DNA from: Paramuribaculum sp.
GTDB lineage: Bacteria > Bacteroidota > Bacteroidia > Bacteroidales > Muribaculaceae
NCBI GenBank assembly: GCA_022511125.1
Contig: JAFLSD010000010.1
Location: 37,561-101,560 of the forward strand
DNA: 64,000 nucleotides
Reading direction: 5' to 3'
Of this stretch, positions 54,577 to 63,434 are shown one piece after another; position 1 is the stretch's first letter, and each line of letters opens with the position of its first letter. Below the pieces are notes generated by a model. That model was given only the letters and a program-made list of their open reading frames with translations, was not told where the DNA came from and ran no database searches. The translations under genes were made by a program, and so were the position numbers.

Positions 54577-56781
54577 ATGTTTCATTGCTCCGGAAAAACG
54601 TATCTGATTTTTTTTCTTTGGTTTCTCATAGTTTTAAGCGGCTGTGAGGAAAAAAAACGTGACGGAGTGATTTCAAAAGGGGAGACTTTCATAGTCTCCA
54701 CCGACAGTATCACAATAGAAGGAGTAGTATTCAAACCTCCTTTCGGGATTTTGAATGTAACGGACGATGAGGTAGACTCCCTATCGGCTTCTACCGATTC
54801 GTTTCCGAGTTTCAAATCGTCTTCTCCTGTAATCGACGCCTTGTATGCCAACGGAGTAAAAGAACTGACAGAGATACAATCAAATGATTTTATCTCCGAA
54901 CGGTTGGGCGTGACTTCTACCGGTGAGGATGTGATTTACTGGATGTCCTTATCGCTTATCGATCGCGATGCTTCGATGAATCTATTGCGGAGAAAGGCCA
55001 AAATGTTATCACGTAATGAGCCGAGTGTCTTCCGTAGTCACATGTCGTGGATCACAGCGGCATGGGAAACGTATTGCGTGGATGGATCGATAGAGTGGCT
55101 TAAAGAAATTTATCCTATCTCATCCAAGTTGTTACAAGAGGAAACCACGATAGGCTATGACCGGAGAATGAATCTCGTAAAAGGTGGAATGGAGTTGTTG
55201 GACGCGGGAAACGATATTAACGTATATCCGGTGTGGGCCGGTGCTCGTGACATTTATTGTACGATATCGTTGATGAACAATTTGTTCTATATGAACGGTT
55301 TAAATCTCATGTCTATGATTGCGGAAAGATTAGGACGCAAAGATGTGATAAGTGACGAAACCGCATTAAAAGAGGATATGGCGCATAGAATGAACCGTGC
55401 TTTCTGGACTCCGGAAAAAAACAATTATACCGACTATCTGTATGCAGAGCCTTATTTCATTCAGTCGCCGTTTACAGATAATGCAGCATCGTCGTTGGCC
55501 GTGATATTCAATGTAGCGACCCCAGAAATGGCAGCGCTGATATTAAACAATACTTACCACCCTGAAACAGGGATGAGTGTTATTTCTCCTAACCGTTACA
55601 CGAAAGGACAGACTGAAAAAGGGGGGTACAGTCCGATGGTAAACGCAATGTGGGGTTTGGCCGCTTCATTTTCAGGAAATGAAAATGAATTGGCTTATGC
55701 AATGGGTGCGGTGGCCCGCGGAGAAATAAATGAGAATAAAGCCGGTAGTAACGGTGCTGCTATGGTAATGCTGGCACTTCGTGGAGTAGCCGGAATAAGA
55801 GTAAATGCGGATAGTCTCTTTTTTGAGCCGGTTGTTCCTGATTTTTTTCAAGATAAGATAACTTTGAAAAATATCAAATATCGAAATGCGACGCTAAATG
55901 TAGAGATTCAAGGTAACGGTACGGTGATAGAATCGTTTACGTTGGATGGCGAGAGAAAGAAAAGCAACTCGATAACATCTGAAATGGCTCATGGTTTACA
56001 TGATGTTGTTATCAGAATGGCAAAAGATGACAGCAAACGGAATTTGAAGGAAATAACCGGAAGAGAAAATGAACAATTAAAAGCACCCTCTGCGCCCGAC
56101 ATAAAGTGGTTAACTTCACAGACAGGACAATTTACGGGATCGACACCACCGGACAATTTTATAGTCTATAGAAACGGAGTGATTGATATGGAAGGTTCCG
56201 GAAAAGAAGTCAAACTTTCGAATGTAAAAAATTTCAGTGAATACTGTATAGTCCCTGTTTCCAAAGATGGATTGAAAGGATTTTCGGCACAGCCCCACTA
56301 TGTATATCCAAAAGGGTCAGTGATGACTCTACAGGCTGAGGAATTTTATGTTCCGGGAACAACTCTGATAAAGGATAAGATTTTATCTTCCAGGATGGTA
56401 GAAAGTGCGGCACGCAAAAATCGCTCGTTGAGATTCAAGGTTAGTTTGAATAAAAATGAAGATGTTTTTCTGGATGTATGTTACAGCAATGGCAACGGGA
56501 AGCAATTTGCCGACTCGGCGACAGTGCTACGCGAGGTATGGGTAAACGGAAAAGAAGCCGGAACCTTCTTTTTTGCCGGCCGTGGCGACGGATGGTGGCT
56601 TTCAACAGGGATGTCGAATATGGTTGGATGTTCTCTGAAAGAAGGGGAGAACATTATAGAAATCAAAACGAACAGGAAATTGCAAAAAAATAAAGCATTG
56701 CTAATCGATTATTTAAGAATAATAAAAGCGACACCCTTTACGGATAAGGAGAGAAATGAAAAAGATAGGCATATTGAGTGA
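54577..56781 (+). CDS. Lipoprotein with a six-hairpin-glycosidase-like fold and a C-terminal CBM-like domain
   Basis: A 734-aa lipoprotein (Cys23 in VLSGC). The mid part (about 85-410) is helical, with ESIPVWA-like segments such as INVYPVWAGARDIYCTISLM and EKNNYTDYLYAEPYFIQ, of the six-hairpin (alpha/alpha)6 type seen in several glycoside hydrolase and glucoamylase-like families. The C-terminal ~140 residues (about 590-734; MTLQAEEFYVPGTTLI, then KEGENIIEIKTNRKL) resemble a CBM35/CBM6-like beta-sandwich. Catalytic acids could not be assigned. It lies 7 bp after the alkaline phosphatase and overlaps the next gene by 26 bp. Substrate unknown. Confidence 0.6.
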   Translation: MFHCSGKTYLIFFLWFLIVLSGCEEKKRDGVISKGETFIVSTDSITIEGVVFKPPFGILNVTDDEVDSLSASTDSFPSFKSSSPVIDALYANGVKELTEIQSNDFISERLGVTSTGEDVIYWMSLSLIDRDASMNLLRRKAKMLSRNEPSVFRSHMSWITAAWETYCVDGSIEWLKEIYPISSKLLQEETTIGYDRRMNLVKGGMELLDAGNDINVYPVWAGARDIYCTISLMNNLFYMNGLNLMSMIAERLGRKDVISDETALKEDMAHRMNRAFWTPEKNNYTDYLYAEPYFIQSPFTDNAASSLAVIFNVATPEMAALILNNTYHPETGMSVISPNRYTKGQTEKGGYSPMVNAMWGLAASFSGNENELAYAMGAVARGEINENKAGSNGAAMVMLALRGVAGIRVNADSLFFEPVVPDFFQDKITLKNIKYRNATLNVEIQGNGTVIESFTLDGERKKSNSITSEMAHGLHDVVIRMAKDDSKRNLKEITGRENEQLKAPSAPDIKWLTSQTGQFTGSTPPDNFIVYRNGVIDMEGSGKEVKLSNVKNFSEYCIVPVSKDGLKGFSAQPHYVYPKGSVMTLQAEEFYVPGTTLIKDKILSSRMVESAARKNRSLRFKVSLNKNEDVFLDVCYSNGNGKQFADSATVLREVWVNGKEAGTFFFAGRGDGWWLSTGMSNMVGCSLKEGENIIEIKTNRKLQKNKALLIDYLRIIKATPFTDKERNEKDRHIE

Positions 56782-57262
56782 TACACACCATACATGGGAT
56801 GATCGTTATGCGGTTCATTTTAAAGACTGCGACGAAGTGTGGCATGCCGGAGACATAGGTGATATGTCAATTGTCAGGAATCTTCGTGAAGTAGCGGGGA
56901 CTGTGAGGGCAGTTTCGGGCAACATAGATCACGGCGAGGTGAAAAGGGAATGTGATGAATGTATGATATTCGAAATTGAGGGTGTCAGGGTTCTTCTGAC
57001 TCACATTGGAGGCTATCCCGGCAAATATTCGCCCGGAGTCAAAGAATTACTGAAAAAGTACGGCATAAACCTTATGATCTGTGGACATTCCCATATATTG
57101 AAAGTAATCCATGATCCTGATTTAAATTTACTTCATGTCAACCCGGGAGCTGCGGGACAACATGGTTGGCAAAAGGAACGGACACTCGTAAGATTAACGA
57201 TCGACGCGGGTAATATAACGGATCTTGAGGTTATTACATTAGGAAAACGACCATTAATATAA
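56756..57262 (+). CDS. YfcE-type metallophosphoesterase
   Basis: A 168-aa calcineurin-like phosphoesterase. The metal-binding set is complete: SDTHHTWDD (8-16), HAGDIGD (about 35-41), SGNIDHGE (about 60-67), THIGGYPGKYS (about 86-96), CGHSHILK (about 117-124) and VNPGAAGQ. It hydrolyses phosphodiesters of unknown nature. The ATG overlaps the previous gene by 26 bp and it precedes the SPOR-like gene by 10 bp, so all are translated from one mRNA. Confidence 0.85.
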   Translation: MKKIGILSDTHHTWDDRYAVHFKDCDEVWHAGDIGDMSIVRNLREVAGTVRAVSGNIDHGEVKRECDECMIFEIEGVRVLLTHIGGYPGKYSPGVKELLKKYGINLMICGHSHILKVIHDPDLNLLHVNPGAAGQHGWQKERTLVRLTIDAGNITDLEVITLGKRPLI

Positions 57263-57272
57263 TGATATACGA

Positions 57273-57779
57273 ATGAAAAAAATTGTAACATTGCTAATTA
57301 CGCTTGTCGTTTTAACAGGATGTAAGACGACAGAGGCTAATTATCGAGCTGCTTATGAGGTAGCAAAAAATAAGAAAGAAAAAGCGAGTGAGGCAATGCC
57401 GGAAGGAGTGGTGCTTCAAAAATATGATTTGCCCAAACTGATGATAATAGAAGGAGATTCGCTGATGGTGCTCAGATCGTATGTGGGCAAGGTTAAAGAA
57501 GAAAATATGACATCCGGCGGCTTGAAAAAATTTAATATAGTAGTCGGAGAGTTCAAGCAGGTGTTTAACGCAAAACAAATGATGAGCAGATTGAAAGAAA
57601 AAGGCTATTCCGGTGCAGGAGTTTTAGAAACCAATCGTAAAGATTACTATGTTGTGGCCGATCAGTTGGATACAGCAAAAGAAACGAAAGACGTATTAGG
57701 CAAAGTAATGTCGGATACATCTTTGATCATGCGCGAACCGCTTCCATTTGTTCTTATACCTGCTAATTTTCGGCTTTAA
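57273..57779 (+). CDS. SPOR-domain-like lipoprotein
   Basis: A 168-aa lipoprotein (Cys17 in LVVLTGC). The C-terminal ~80 residues (KKFNIVVGEFKQVFNAKQMM onward, then KGYSGAGVLETNRKDYYVVA) match a SPOR fold: an opening strand, a helix that drops two positions, and a second strand with the Gly-rich turn. SPOR domains bind denuded peptidoglycan, usually at the septum. The N-terminal part is a charged linker with KNKKEKASEAM. It ends the operon before the wzc promoter. Confidence 0.75.
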   Translation: MKKIVTLLITLVVLTGCKTTEANYRAAYEVAKNKKEKASEAMPEGVVLQKYDLPKLMIIEGDSLMVLRSYVGKVKEENMTSGGLKKFNIVVGEFKQVFNAKQMMSRLKEKGYSGAGVLETNRKDYYVVADQLDTAKETKDVLGKVMSDTSLIMREPLPFVLIPANFRL

Positions 57780-57827
57780 AAATGATGATTATCCTGTGAT
57801 TTAACATATCGTTATTTGAAAAAATCT

Positions 57828-57835
57828 TAACTTTG
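57828..57835 (+). promoter_or_regulatory. -7 box for the wzc-like gene
   Basis: TAACTTTG, 92 bp before the wzc ATG. It follows an AT-rich stretch with TTTAAC about 20 bp upstream. Confidence 0.5.
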
Positions 57836-57926
57836 TAGTGATATTATGGCTAACAAAGCCATATTATATCAGCAAAGAGCTGTAAAAGTATATTACTAAA
57901 CAGAAGGATTCAAGATAAATTTTAAT

Positions 57927-60338
57927 ATGCATCGATATATCGGTCGCCACTCAATTGAAGAACCCGAAAAAGTGAATATTCCCAAAAAACAGTCGGGAGA
58001 CAATACGGTGTTACTCTTGAAAAACATAGGATATCTATGCTTGGAGAATTGGATGTGGTTTGTCATTTCATTGGTAATCTGTGTAGGAATTGGCTATTAT
58101 TATCTTAAATCTACACCTCCAGTTTTTCAACGTTCTGTCTCGATTCTGATTAAGACTGAAAAGAGTCCGGAAGAGACCATTTTTGGGGAAATGGCCGTTG
58201 ACAACGTACCCTCTAATCTTGCCAACGAAATGGAACTCATGCGTACGGGGACGATAGCTTACGAGATAGCTCACAGACTTCAACTGCAAGTAGAACAGAG
58301 CGTTAAAGGGAAACTGCATGATATAGTTCTCTACGGTCAAGATTCGCCGGTGAAAATCAGCTTTGTGGATCTTCCTGAGGATCAGACAGCGTTCTTTGAA
58401 CTTGATTTAGACTCCAAAGGGAAGCTTAAACTTTCTAATTTCCGAAAAAACGGCAACTCGTTAAAGGAAAAGGTTGAAGGCAGTTTAGGTGATACTCTCA
58501 ATACACCGGTTGGCAAAATATTTATCGAATCGACAATAGAAGGTAAAATCAAGCCGATCGACGATCTTCAGGTTAATCATTTCAATATTGCTTCCGCAGC
58601 TAAACGAGTTGAAAGTGGGATAGGTACGAGATTGCGCAAGGGTACTACGATTATCGATCTGACCTATAACGATGTTTCACCATCGAGAGCAGAGGATATT
58701 CTCAATACACTTGTGGGTGTGTATAATGAAAATTGGATAAAAGACAGGAATTTGAAGACTTCCAATACCGATAAGTTTATCAAGGAACGTCTTGCATTCA
58801 TCGAAGACGAATTGGGAGATGTGGAACAAAGTATCTCACAATGGAAATCAGAGAATTTGATGCTTGACGTAAATGCTGCAGGAAGTTTGGCTCAATCGCA
58901 AGCGACTCAAGCCGAAAGTGAGATTCAGAATCTGAATTATCAGCTTTTCATGTCGAAAAATATCAGAGATTATCTTGTAGACGGCAAACATGAAGGACAG
59001 TTGTTGCCATCCAACTCAGGTATCACCAACTCCAATATCGAAACGCTGATCGGTGAATATAACAATTTGATGTTGAAAAGAAACAGCCATTTAGCCAATT
59101 CGTCGTTACAGAATCCGCTTGTGGTAGATCTTGACGAAAATCTGGCCACGCTTCGCGGACAGATATTGCAGTCACTTGATTATGAGTTATCTATGATACA
59201 GTCGAAACTGGGTCAAGTGAGAGGTAGGATGGGGTCAGCCGTATCGAAAATAGCAAGTAATCCACGAAAAGCCCAACAACTGCTGTCGGTTGAGCGTCAG
59301 CAAAAAGTAAAAGAGGAGCTATATTTGTTCCTGTTGCAACGTCGAGAAGAAAATGAATTATCCCAGGCTTTTGGAGCTTATAATAATCAATTTATAGAAG
59401 CACCGAGAGGGACGAACGTTCCAGTTTCCCCGATAGCTTCTAAAGTGATGTTGTATTCCGTTGCAATCGGCTTGTTGCTTCCTGCGTTGATTATCGGAGG
59501 CGGGGAATTTCTCAATACGAAAGTGCGTGGAAGAAAGGATATCGAGTCGCTCAGCGCACCGTATGCTGGAGATATTCCACAATATGCTGTGGAGAAGAAG
59601 ATCAGCCGTTTCAAGAAAACAAAAAAGAGCGAACAGGAAATGCCTGTGGTTCTGGTCAAGGAGAAAAACCGCAATTTTATCAACGAAGCATTCAGAGTGA
59701 TAAGAACCAATCTGGAATTTATGCTTGGCTTCAATAAGTCGCATAATGTCGTAATGATAACTTCAATCAACCCCAGTAGTGGTAAAACTTTTATTTCGGC
59801 CAATCTTTCGACTGCATTTGCGATAAGGGACAAGAAAGTGATCCTTGTGGATCTTGATTTGAGAAAAGGATCGCTGTCAGAATACGTGAACAGTCCGAAA
59901 TCGGGTGTGTCAAATTATCTCAGCGGTCAGGAATCAGACTATCGCAATTTAATAATCAAATTAGGAAGGGTAGATGTATTACCATGCGGTTCATTACCTC
60001 CCAATCCAGCTGAACTGCTATTCTCGGAACGCTTCCGTACGATGATGGAAGAACTGAAATCGCAGTATGATTATGTATTCCTGGATTGTCCGCCGGTTGA
60101 AGTGGTGGCCGACGCTTCAATAATCAGTCCTTATGCGGAGCTGACATTGTTTGTTATCCGTGTGAATCATATGGAAAAAGATATGCTTCAAGAAGTAGAA
60201 CAATGGTATCATGACAAGAAATACGGTAACCTCGCAGTGATATTAAACGGAATTGAACGGACAAAGAGCCGGTATGGATACCATAAGTATGGGTATCATT
60301 ACGGGTCTTACGGATACGGTTACGGAAAAGAAAAATAA
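57927..60338 (+). CDS. Polysaccharide co-polymerase / bacterial tyrosine autokinase (Wzc-like)
   Basis: An 803-aa inner-membrane protein. The Wzz-type N-terminal part (TM near residue 35-55, NWMWFVISLVICVGIGYYYL) carries periplasmic coiled segments (about 60-480) and a second TM near 505 (VMLYSVAIGLLLPALII). The cytosolic BY-kinase domain has Walker A PSSGKTFISANLST, Walker A' VILVDLDLRKG and Walker B YVFLDCPPVEVVAD. The tail GYHKYGYHYGSYGYGYG is the autophosphorylated Tyr cluster. It controls chain length and export of exopolysaccharide or capsule. No wza or glycosyltransferases are in the window, so it is an isolated copy; an HD hydrolase follows by 7 bp. Confidence 0.9.
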   Translation: MHRYIGRHSIEEPEKVNIPKKQSGDNTVLLLKNIGYLCLENWMWFVISLVICVGIGYYYLKSTPPVFQRSVSILIKTEKSPEETIFGEMAVDNVPSNLANEMELMRTGTIAYEIAHRLQLQVEQSVKGKLHDIVLYGQDSPVKISFVDLPEDQTAFFELDLDSKGKLKLSNFRKNGNSLKEKVEGSLGDTLNTPVGKIFIESTIEGKIKPIDDLQVNHFNIASAAKRVESGIGTRLRKGTTIIDLTYNDVSPSRAEDILNTLVGVYNENWIKDRNLKTSNTDKFIKERLAFIEDELGDVEQSISQWKSENLMLDVNAAGSLAQSQATQAESEIQNLNYQLFMSKNIRDYLVDGKHEGQLLPSNSGITNSNIETLIGEYNNLMLKRNSHLANSSLQNPLVVDLDENLATLRGQILQSLDYELSMIQSKLGQVRGRMGSAVSKIASNPRKAQQLLSVERQQKVKEELYLFLLQRREENELSQAFGAYNNQFIEAPRGTNVPVSPIASKVMLYSVAIGLLLPALIIGGGEFLNTKVRGRKDIESLSAPYAGDIPQYAVEKKISRFKKTKKSEQEMPVVLVKEKNRNFINEAFRVIRTNLEFMLGFNKSHNVVMITSINPSSGKTFISANLSTAFAIRDKKVILVDLDLRKGSLSEYVNSPKSGVSNYLSGQESDYRNLIIKLGRVDVLPCGSLPPNPAELLFSERFRTMMEELKSQYDYVFLDCPPVEVVADASIISPYAELTLFVIRVNHMEKDMLQEVEQWYHDKKYGNLAVILNGIERTKSRYGYHKYGYHYGSYGYGYGKEK

Positions 60339-60344
60339 CAGATT

Positions 60345-60785
60345 ATGGCAACAAAAGAACAGATGGCAGAGCTTTTGGACCGTGCTGCTTATCTATGTGT
60401 GACTAAGCATAGCGGTCAACGAGACAAAATGGGATGTGCTTATTTCCAGCATCCGATGCGTGTGGCCATGAAATGTGAAAAGGATGAAGAAAAAATCGTA
60501 GCGTTGCTCCATGATACTCTTGAAGATACGGATGTGACACGTGAGTTTCTGTTGGAGCAAGGTTTTCCCGAAGAAATTATTGAGGCCATCGAATCGGTTA
60601 CACGGCGTCCCGAGGAAGATTATTTTGATTTTATAAAGCGAGCCAAACAGAACCATATAGGAAGAGTTGTCAAAATCCATGATTTGGAAGATAATCTTAA
60701 TGTTTTAAGATTGAATGAGATTTCACCTGCAATGGCGGAAAGATTCAACAGGTATCTTAAGTCGCTGGACTATTTGAAACTATAA
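60345..60785 (+). CDS. HD-domain hydrolase of the RelA/SpoT-HD (MESH-like) type
   Basis: A 146-aa protein with HSGQRDKMGCAYFQHPMRVA and VALLHDTLEDTDVT, the H...HD...D set of RelA/SpoT-like HD hydrolases, followed by IHDLEDNLNVLRLNE. Length fits a stand-alone HD domain without a synthetase. It may hydrolyse (p)ppGpp or a related nucleotide; the target is not proven. It is 7 bp behind the wzc-like kinase. Confidence 0.75.
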   Translation: MATKEQMAELLDRAAYLCVTKHSGQRDKMGCAYFQHPMRVAMKCEKDEEKIVALLHDTLEDTDVTREFLLEQGFPEEIIEAIESVTRRPEEDYFDFIKRAKQNHIGRVVKIHDLEDNLNVLRLNEISPAMAERFNRYLKSLDYLKL

Positions 60786-61210
60786 GCAAAAAATTCGGTT
60801 ATTTAGCCAAATAGAGGCATTGCCTCACGCAACCACTCTTGTTTAATGATACTCCACCACTGAATTGGGGGTATTTTTGCAGATATAAATATTATAGTTA
60901 TCTTTGGAAAGTCAATCGTAAGAGAGACACATCTTTAGAAGCATTATGCCCAGCATATTGTAGTAGAGAAATGTAGAAGATTTACGCAGGAAACAAGATG
61001 TTGTTTTGCTATTTACTCCACTTCTGTTATCAAAGGTAAACGACTCTTTTTTTTATTATGCTTGTCATAGTAGCCCATGCTTCTTTTTCATGGTCAATCT
61101 TATTATTAAGCTTCGGCTTGTGATGCAGAAGACACCCGAATTCGTTCCAGACAAAATAATCACAGATAAACTATAAAAAATTTACTAATATAATTATCAG
61201 ATCAGTAGAT
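60786..61210. other. 425-bp intergenic spacer
   Basis: AT-rich, with a small GAGGCA/TGCCTC hairpin at its start. A ~46-codon minus-strand open stretch (about 61020-61165, reading CDYFVWNEFGCLLHHKPKLN) has no start or family and may be the remnant of a broken gene. No RNA gene was recognised. Confidence 0.4.
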
Positions 61211-61726
61211 ATGAAGATGACATTTAAAGTTGTATCGGTAATTCTATTGTTGACAGGTACATTGTCTACTGTGGGGCAAGACAAGGTAATATATCCTGTG
61301 CCTCTACTTCATGAAACAAGTCATATATGGGGTTATGCCTATAATGGAGACAGAAAACGGCAGGTAATTGACTATATGTTCGATGAAGCGAATCCATTTG
61401 AGAGTGCAACCGGTCTTGCCCTCGTTTGGATGGACGGGTATGCGGGAGCGATTAATGTGGATGGCAAGTTTGTAATTGAACCGATATATGACGATATAAG
61501 TTATCAACCCTATTCGAATACTTACATCGTCTTAAAGGATGAAAAGTACGGAGAAATAAACAAACAAGGAGATATTATCAAGCCGATCAAATATGAATCG
61601 TTGACTCCACAGTCTAAGAAAGGATGGTATGAATTTAAAGTAGGAGATGATTATTTTTATCTTGCACCCGACGGACACGTCACTTCAGATTGGAGTGAAT
61701 ATTTAAATGCTCCGAATGAGGAATGA
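61211..61726 (+). CDS. Secreted WG-repeat protein
   Basis: A 171-aa protein with a signal peptide (VVSVILLLTGTLSTVGQ). The body has WG-type units: MDGYAGAINVDGKFVIEPIY, then LKDEKYGEINKQGDIIKPIK and the last unit LAPDGHV, a beta-repeat in which Gly-x-x-aromatic alternates. Such proteins are common in Bacteroidetes with unknown ligands. It is a single gene, ended by a perfect hairpin terminator. Confidence 0.75.
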   Translation: MKMTFKVVSVILLLTGTLSTVGQDKVIYPVPLLHETSHIWGYAYNGDRKRQVIDYMFDEANPFESATGLALVWMDGYAGAINVDGKFVIEPIYDDISYQPYSNTYIVLKDEKYGEINKQGDIIKPIKYESLTPQSKKGWYEFKVGDDYFYLAPDGHVTSDWSEYLNAPNEE

Positions 61727-61813
61727 TAACTTAATAGAAAACATTTTTTCCCATTTCTATATTGAGCCTATCAATTTTGTATCGATTCATTAATGAAAAT
61801 GAGGCATATAAAA

Positions 61814-61847
61814 AAAATATTGAAGCCATTTCTGACTTCAATATTTT
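61814..61847. terminator. Bidirectional terminator
   Basis: Perfect 12-bp stem AAAATATTGAAG / CTTCAATATTTT with a 10-nt loop, T/A runs on both sides. It lies 87 bp past the WG-repeat gene and could also end the minus-strand XRE transcript. The rest of 61848-62107 holds nothing I can name. Confidence 0.75.
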
Positions 61848-62107
61848 TTATTTGAATTAATCTATCTTAATCTTCGATAGCTGCTTGGGCGGCTTAAATA
61901 CTAATCAAATTTTCAATCACTTACGATTTCCGTGTAAGCAGATTGTAAGCGAATGTTTGTTTAATATTTAATTAGAAGACGTCGAAATCAAACCATTTTC
62001 TAAAAATCTTTAAACCAGGAAATGGATTTATATCTCTTTACTTCAGTAGAAGTGCTATATTGGGGTAAATATTTTAGGGATAATTGTTTGTAGTATCATA
62101 TAATTAT

Positions 62108-62575
62108 TTATTTTCTTTCAATTCTTTTATAAAGTTCTATTATATCGTCCTTATCTTTTAAATTGGATTCTAAAATACGAACTTGATCTTTTAAAATTTT
62201 TATCTGATCTTTCAACAGTTCCTTATTTTCATTCATGTCAGCTAATATCTGTTTCTGCAATTCCATTTGTGATGCTATGCCTGTATCTCCAATAATATTA
62301 TGAGCATCACCATTACCCATTGAGATAGAAGATAGACATGCAGAAACATTAGTTGGAAGATTACAAAACATAGCGAAGAAATTACAGTTTAGAACATGGC
62401 TAATCTTCACAAGTTTTGAGGATTCTATTGAGTCGTTTAACAATAACTTGTTTATATGTTGTTGACGTACACCAATTAAACGCCCAAATTCAGACTTTGA
62501 CATCTTTAATTGCTCTCGGCGTTTATCGATCTCATGACCGATGTGTATTTCTTTTATTCCAATGTCTATAGACAT
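62108..62575 (-). CDS. XRE-family transcriptional regulator with a coiled-coil tail
   Basis: A 155-aa protein with a helix-turn-helix domain (MSKSEFGRLIGVRQQHINKL, about 24-43) and a C-terminal coiled coil (KDQIKILKDQVRILESNLKD, about 120-139), probably for dimerisation. It is divergent from the small-gene/primase operon and lies next to an inverted repeat carrying both promoters. In mobile elements such XRE genes are the repressor of the excision or replication operon; that role is inferred from position. Confidence 0.8.
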   Translation of the reverse strand: MSIDIGIKEIHIGHEIDKRREQLKMSKSEFGRLIGVRQQHINKLLLNDSIESSKLVKISHVLNCNFFAMFCNLPTNVSACLSSISMGNGDAHNIIGDTGIASQMELQKQILADMNENKELLKDQIKILKDQVRILESNLKDKDDIIELYKRIERK

Positions 62576-62739
62576 TAAATATTAAACATTAAACGGTTAT
62601 TAAACCTTAAAAATAAACACTAAATGGTTTATAATAGCCGATATTTGTTTAACTTTGTGACCTCAAAACCATCTAATAGTAATGCAAAGTTAAACATTAA
62701 ATATTAAACAAACAACATTTTTTGTTAATAATTTCAACT
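62576..62739. promoter_or_regulatory. Operator region of the mobile-element switch
   Basis: Direct repeats of CATTAAATATTAAAC occur near the XRE start (62573-62587) and again near 62695-62709. Between them lie GTTTAACTTTG (62647-62657) and its inverted copy CAAAGTTAAAC (62685-62695). Each half contains a -7 box: TAACTTTG at 62650-62657 on the plus strand, and at 62692-62685 on the minus strand. The promoters face each other, with predicted start points about 14 bp apart and overlapping, so each transcript would run through the other promoter. Confidence 0.65.
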
Positions 62740-62931
62740 ATGGAAGAAACTAAAATTAAAATCAGGCCTACTTTGATGGCTATGAAAGAAGGAGATTTAG
62801 TCAAATTTCCAATTCTTCAACTAAAGAGCGTTAGAACTCAAGCTTCTGAATTAGGAGCAATATATAACAGACAATTCTCTACTCGTATGAATAGAGAAGA
62901 AAAGACAATAGAAGTAAGAAGGACTATGTAA
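62740..62931 (+). CDS. Small basic protein at the head of the primase operon
   Basis: A 63-aa protein, MEETKIKIRPTLMAMKEGDL and so on, with a basic tail (STRMNREEKTIEVRRTM). ATG at 62740 is preferred over an upstream TTG. I do not recognise the family; its position suggests a control or accessory protein of the mobile element. Confidence 0.5.
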   Translation: MEETKIKIRPTLMAMKEGDLVKFPILQLKSVRTQASELGAIYNRQFSTRMNREEKTIEVRRTM

Positions 62932-62944
62932 TATTCAATTATAT

Positions 62945-63223
62945 ATGCCATTATTACAATTTTTAGATCATATGATTCCCTATGAAACTTTTCTGAATGA
63001 TCTTTCAGCCAGAATTGTTAAACTCTTGAAATCAGATAAAGATGATCCTGAATATATAAGCCAAAGAAAAGCTTATGAAATGTTTGGAAGAAGAAATGTA
63101 GAAAGATGGCGCAAACAAGGGAAAATTATACCTTGTAAACGTCCCGGTAAAATGGAGTATAAAACATCCGAATTACGTTTACTTCAAAGAACAGTACAAG
63201 ATTATTTTGATTATTCAAAATGA
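62945..63223 (+). CDS. Small helix-turn-helix-like protein (excisionase-like)
   Basis: A 92-aa protein. The part YISQRKAYEMFGRRNVERWRKQ (about residues 37-58) reads as a winged-helix/MerR-like DNA-binding unit as in excisionases and DUF3853-like accessory proteins: a short helix-turn-helix followed by KMEYKTSELRLL. It precedes another such gene in the same operon. DNA-binding role inferred. Confidence 0.6.
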   Translation: MPLLQFLDHMIPYETFLNDLSARIVKLLKSDKDDPEYISQRKAYEMFGRRNVERWRKQGKIIPCKRPGKMEYKTSELRLLQRTVQDYFDYSK

Positions 63224-63230
63224 ATTAATT

Positions 63231-63434
63231 ATGAGAGAGTTCGTGCCTAAAATTAATCCGGATGGGATTTATTCAGCTAAAAGGGCTTGTAACGAGTTAG
63301 GTGTTACATATCAAACACTCAGACTTTTTCGCCAAAAAGGTTTTATAGAACCTGTTAATCCTAAGAATAGGTTTAGATCAAGATATACCGGTCAAGCCAT
63401 TATTAACTGTTGGTATGAGGCTATAAAATCATGA
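63231..63434 (+). CDS. Small MerR-like helix-turn-helix protein
   Basis: A 67-aa protein (ATG at 63231; a TTG upstream would overlap the preceding gene). IYSAKRACNELGVTYQTLRL reads as a helix-turn-helix of the MerR/DUF3853 type, followed by a wing-like FIEPVNPKNRFRSRYTG. It overlaps the primase start by 4 bp (ATGA), so it is translationally coupled. Role inferred from position: excision or replication control of the element. Confidence 0.65.
   Translation: MREFVPKINPDGIYSAKRACNELGVTYQTLRLFRQKGFIEPVNPKNRFRSRYTGQAIINCWYEAIKS

Noticed and set aside
55618-55626. Run of six G inside the glycosidase-like gene as another G-tract control site
   Set aside because: It is in-frame coding sequence (Gly-Gly) with no -7 box at the proper distance.
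61020-61165. Minus-strand open stretch in the 60.8-61.2 kb spacer as a gene
   Set aside because: About 46 codons, no start codon in a good position, no similarity I recognise; noted only as a possible remnant.
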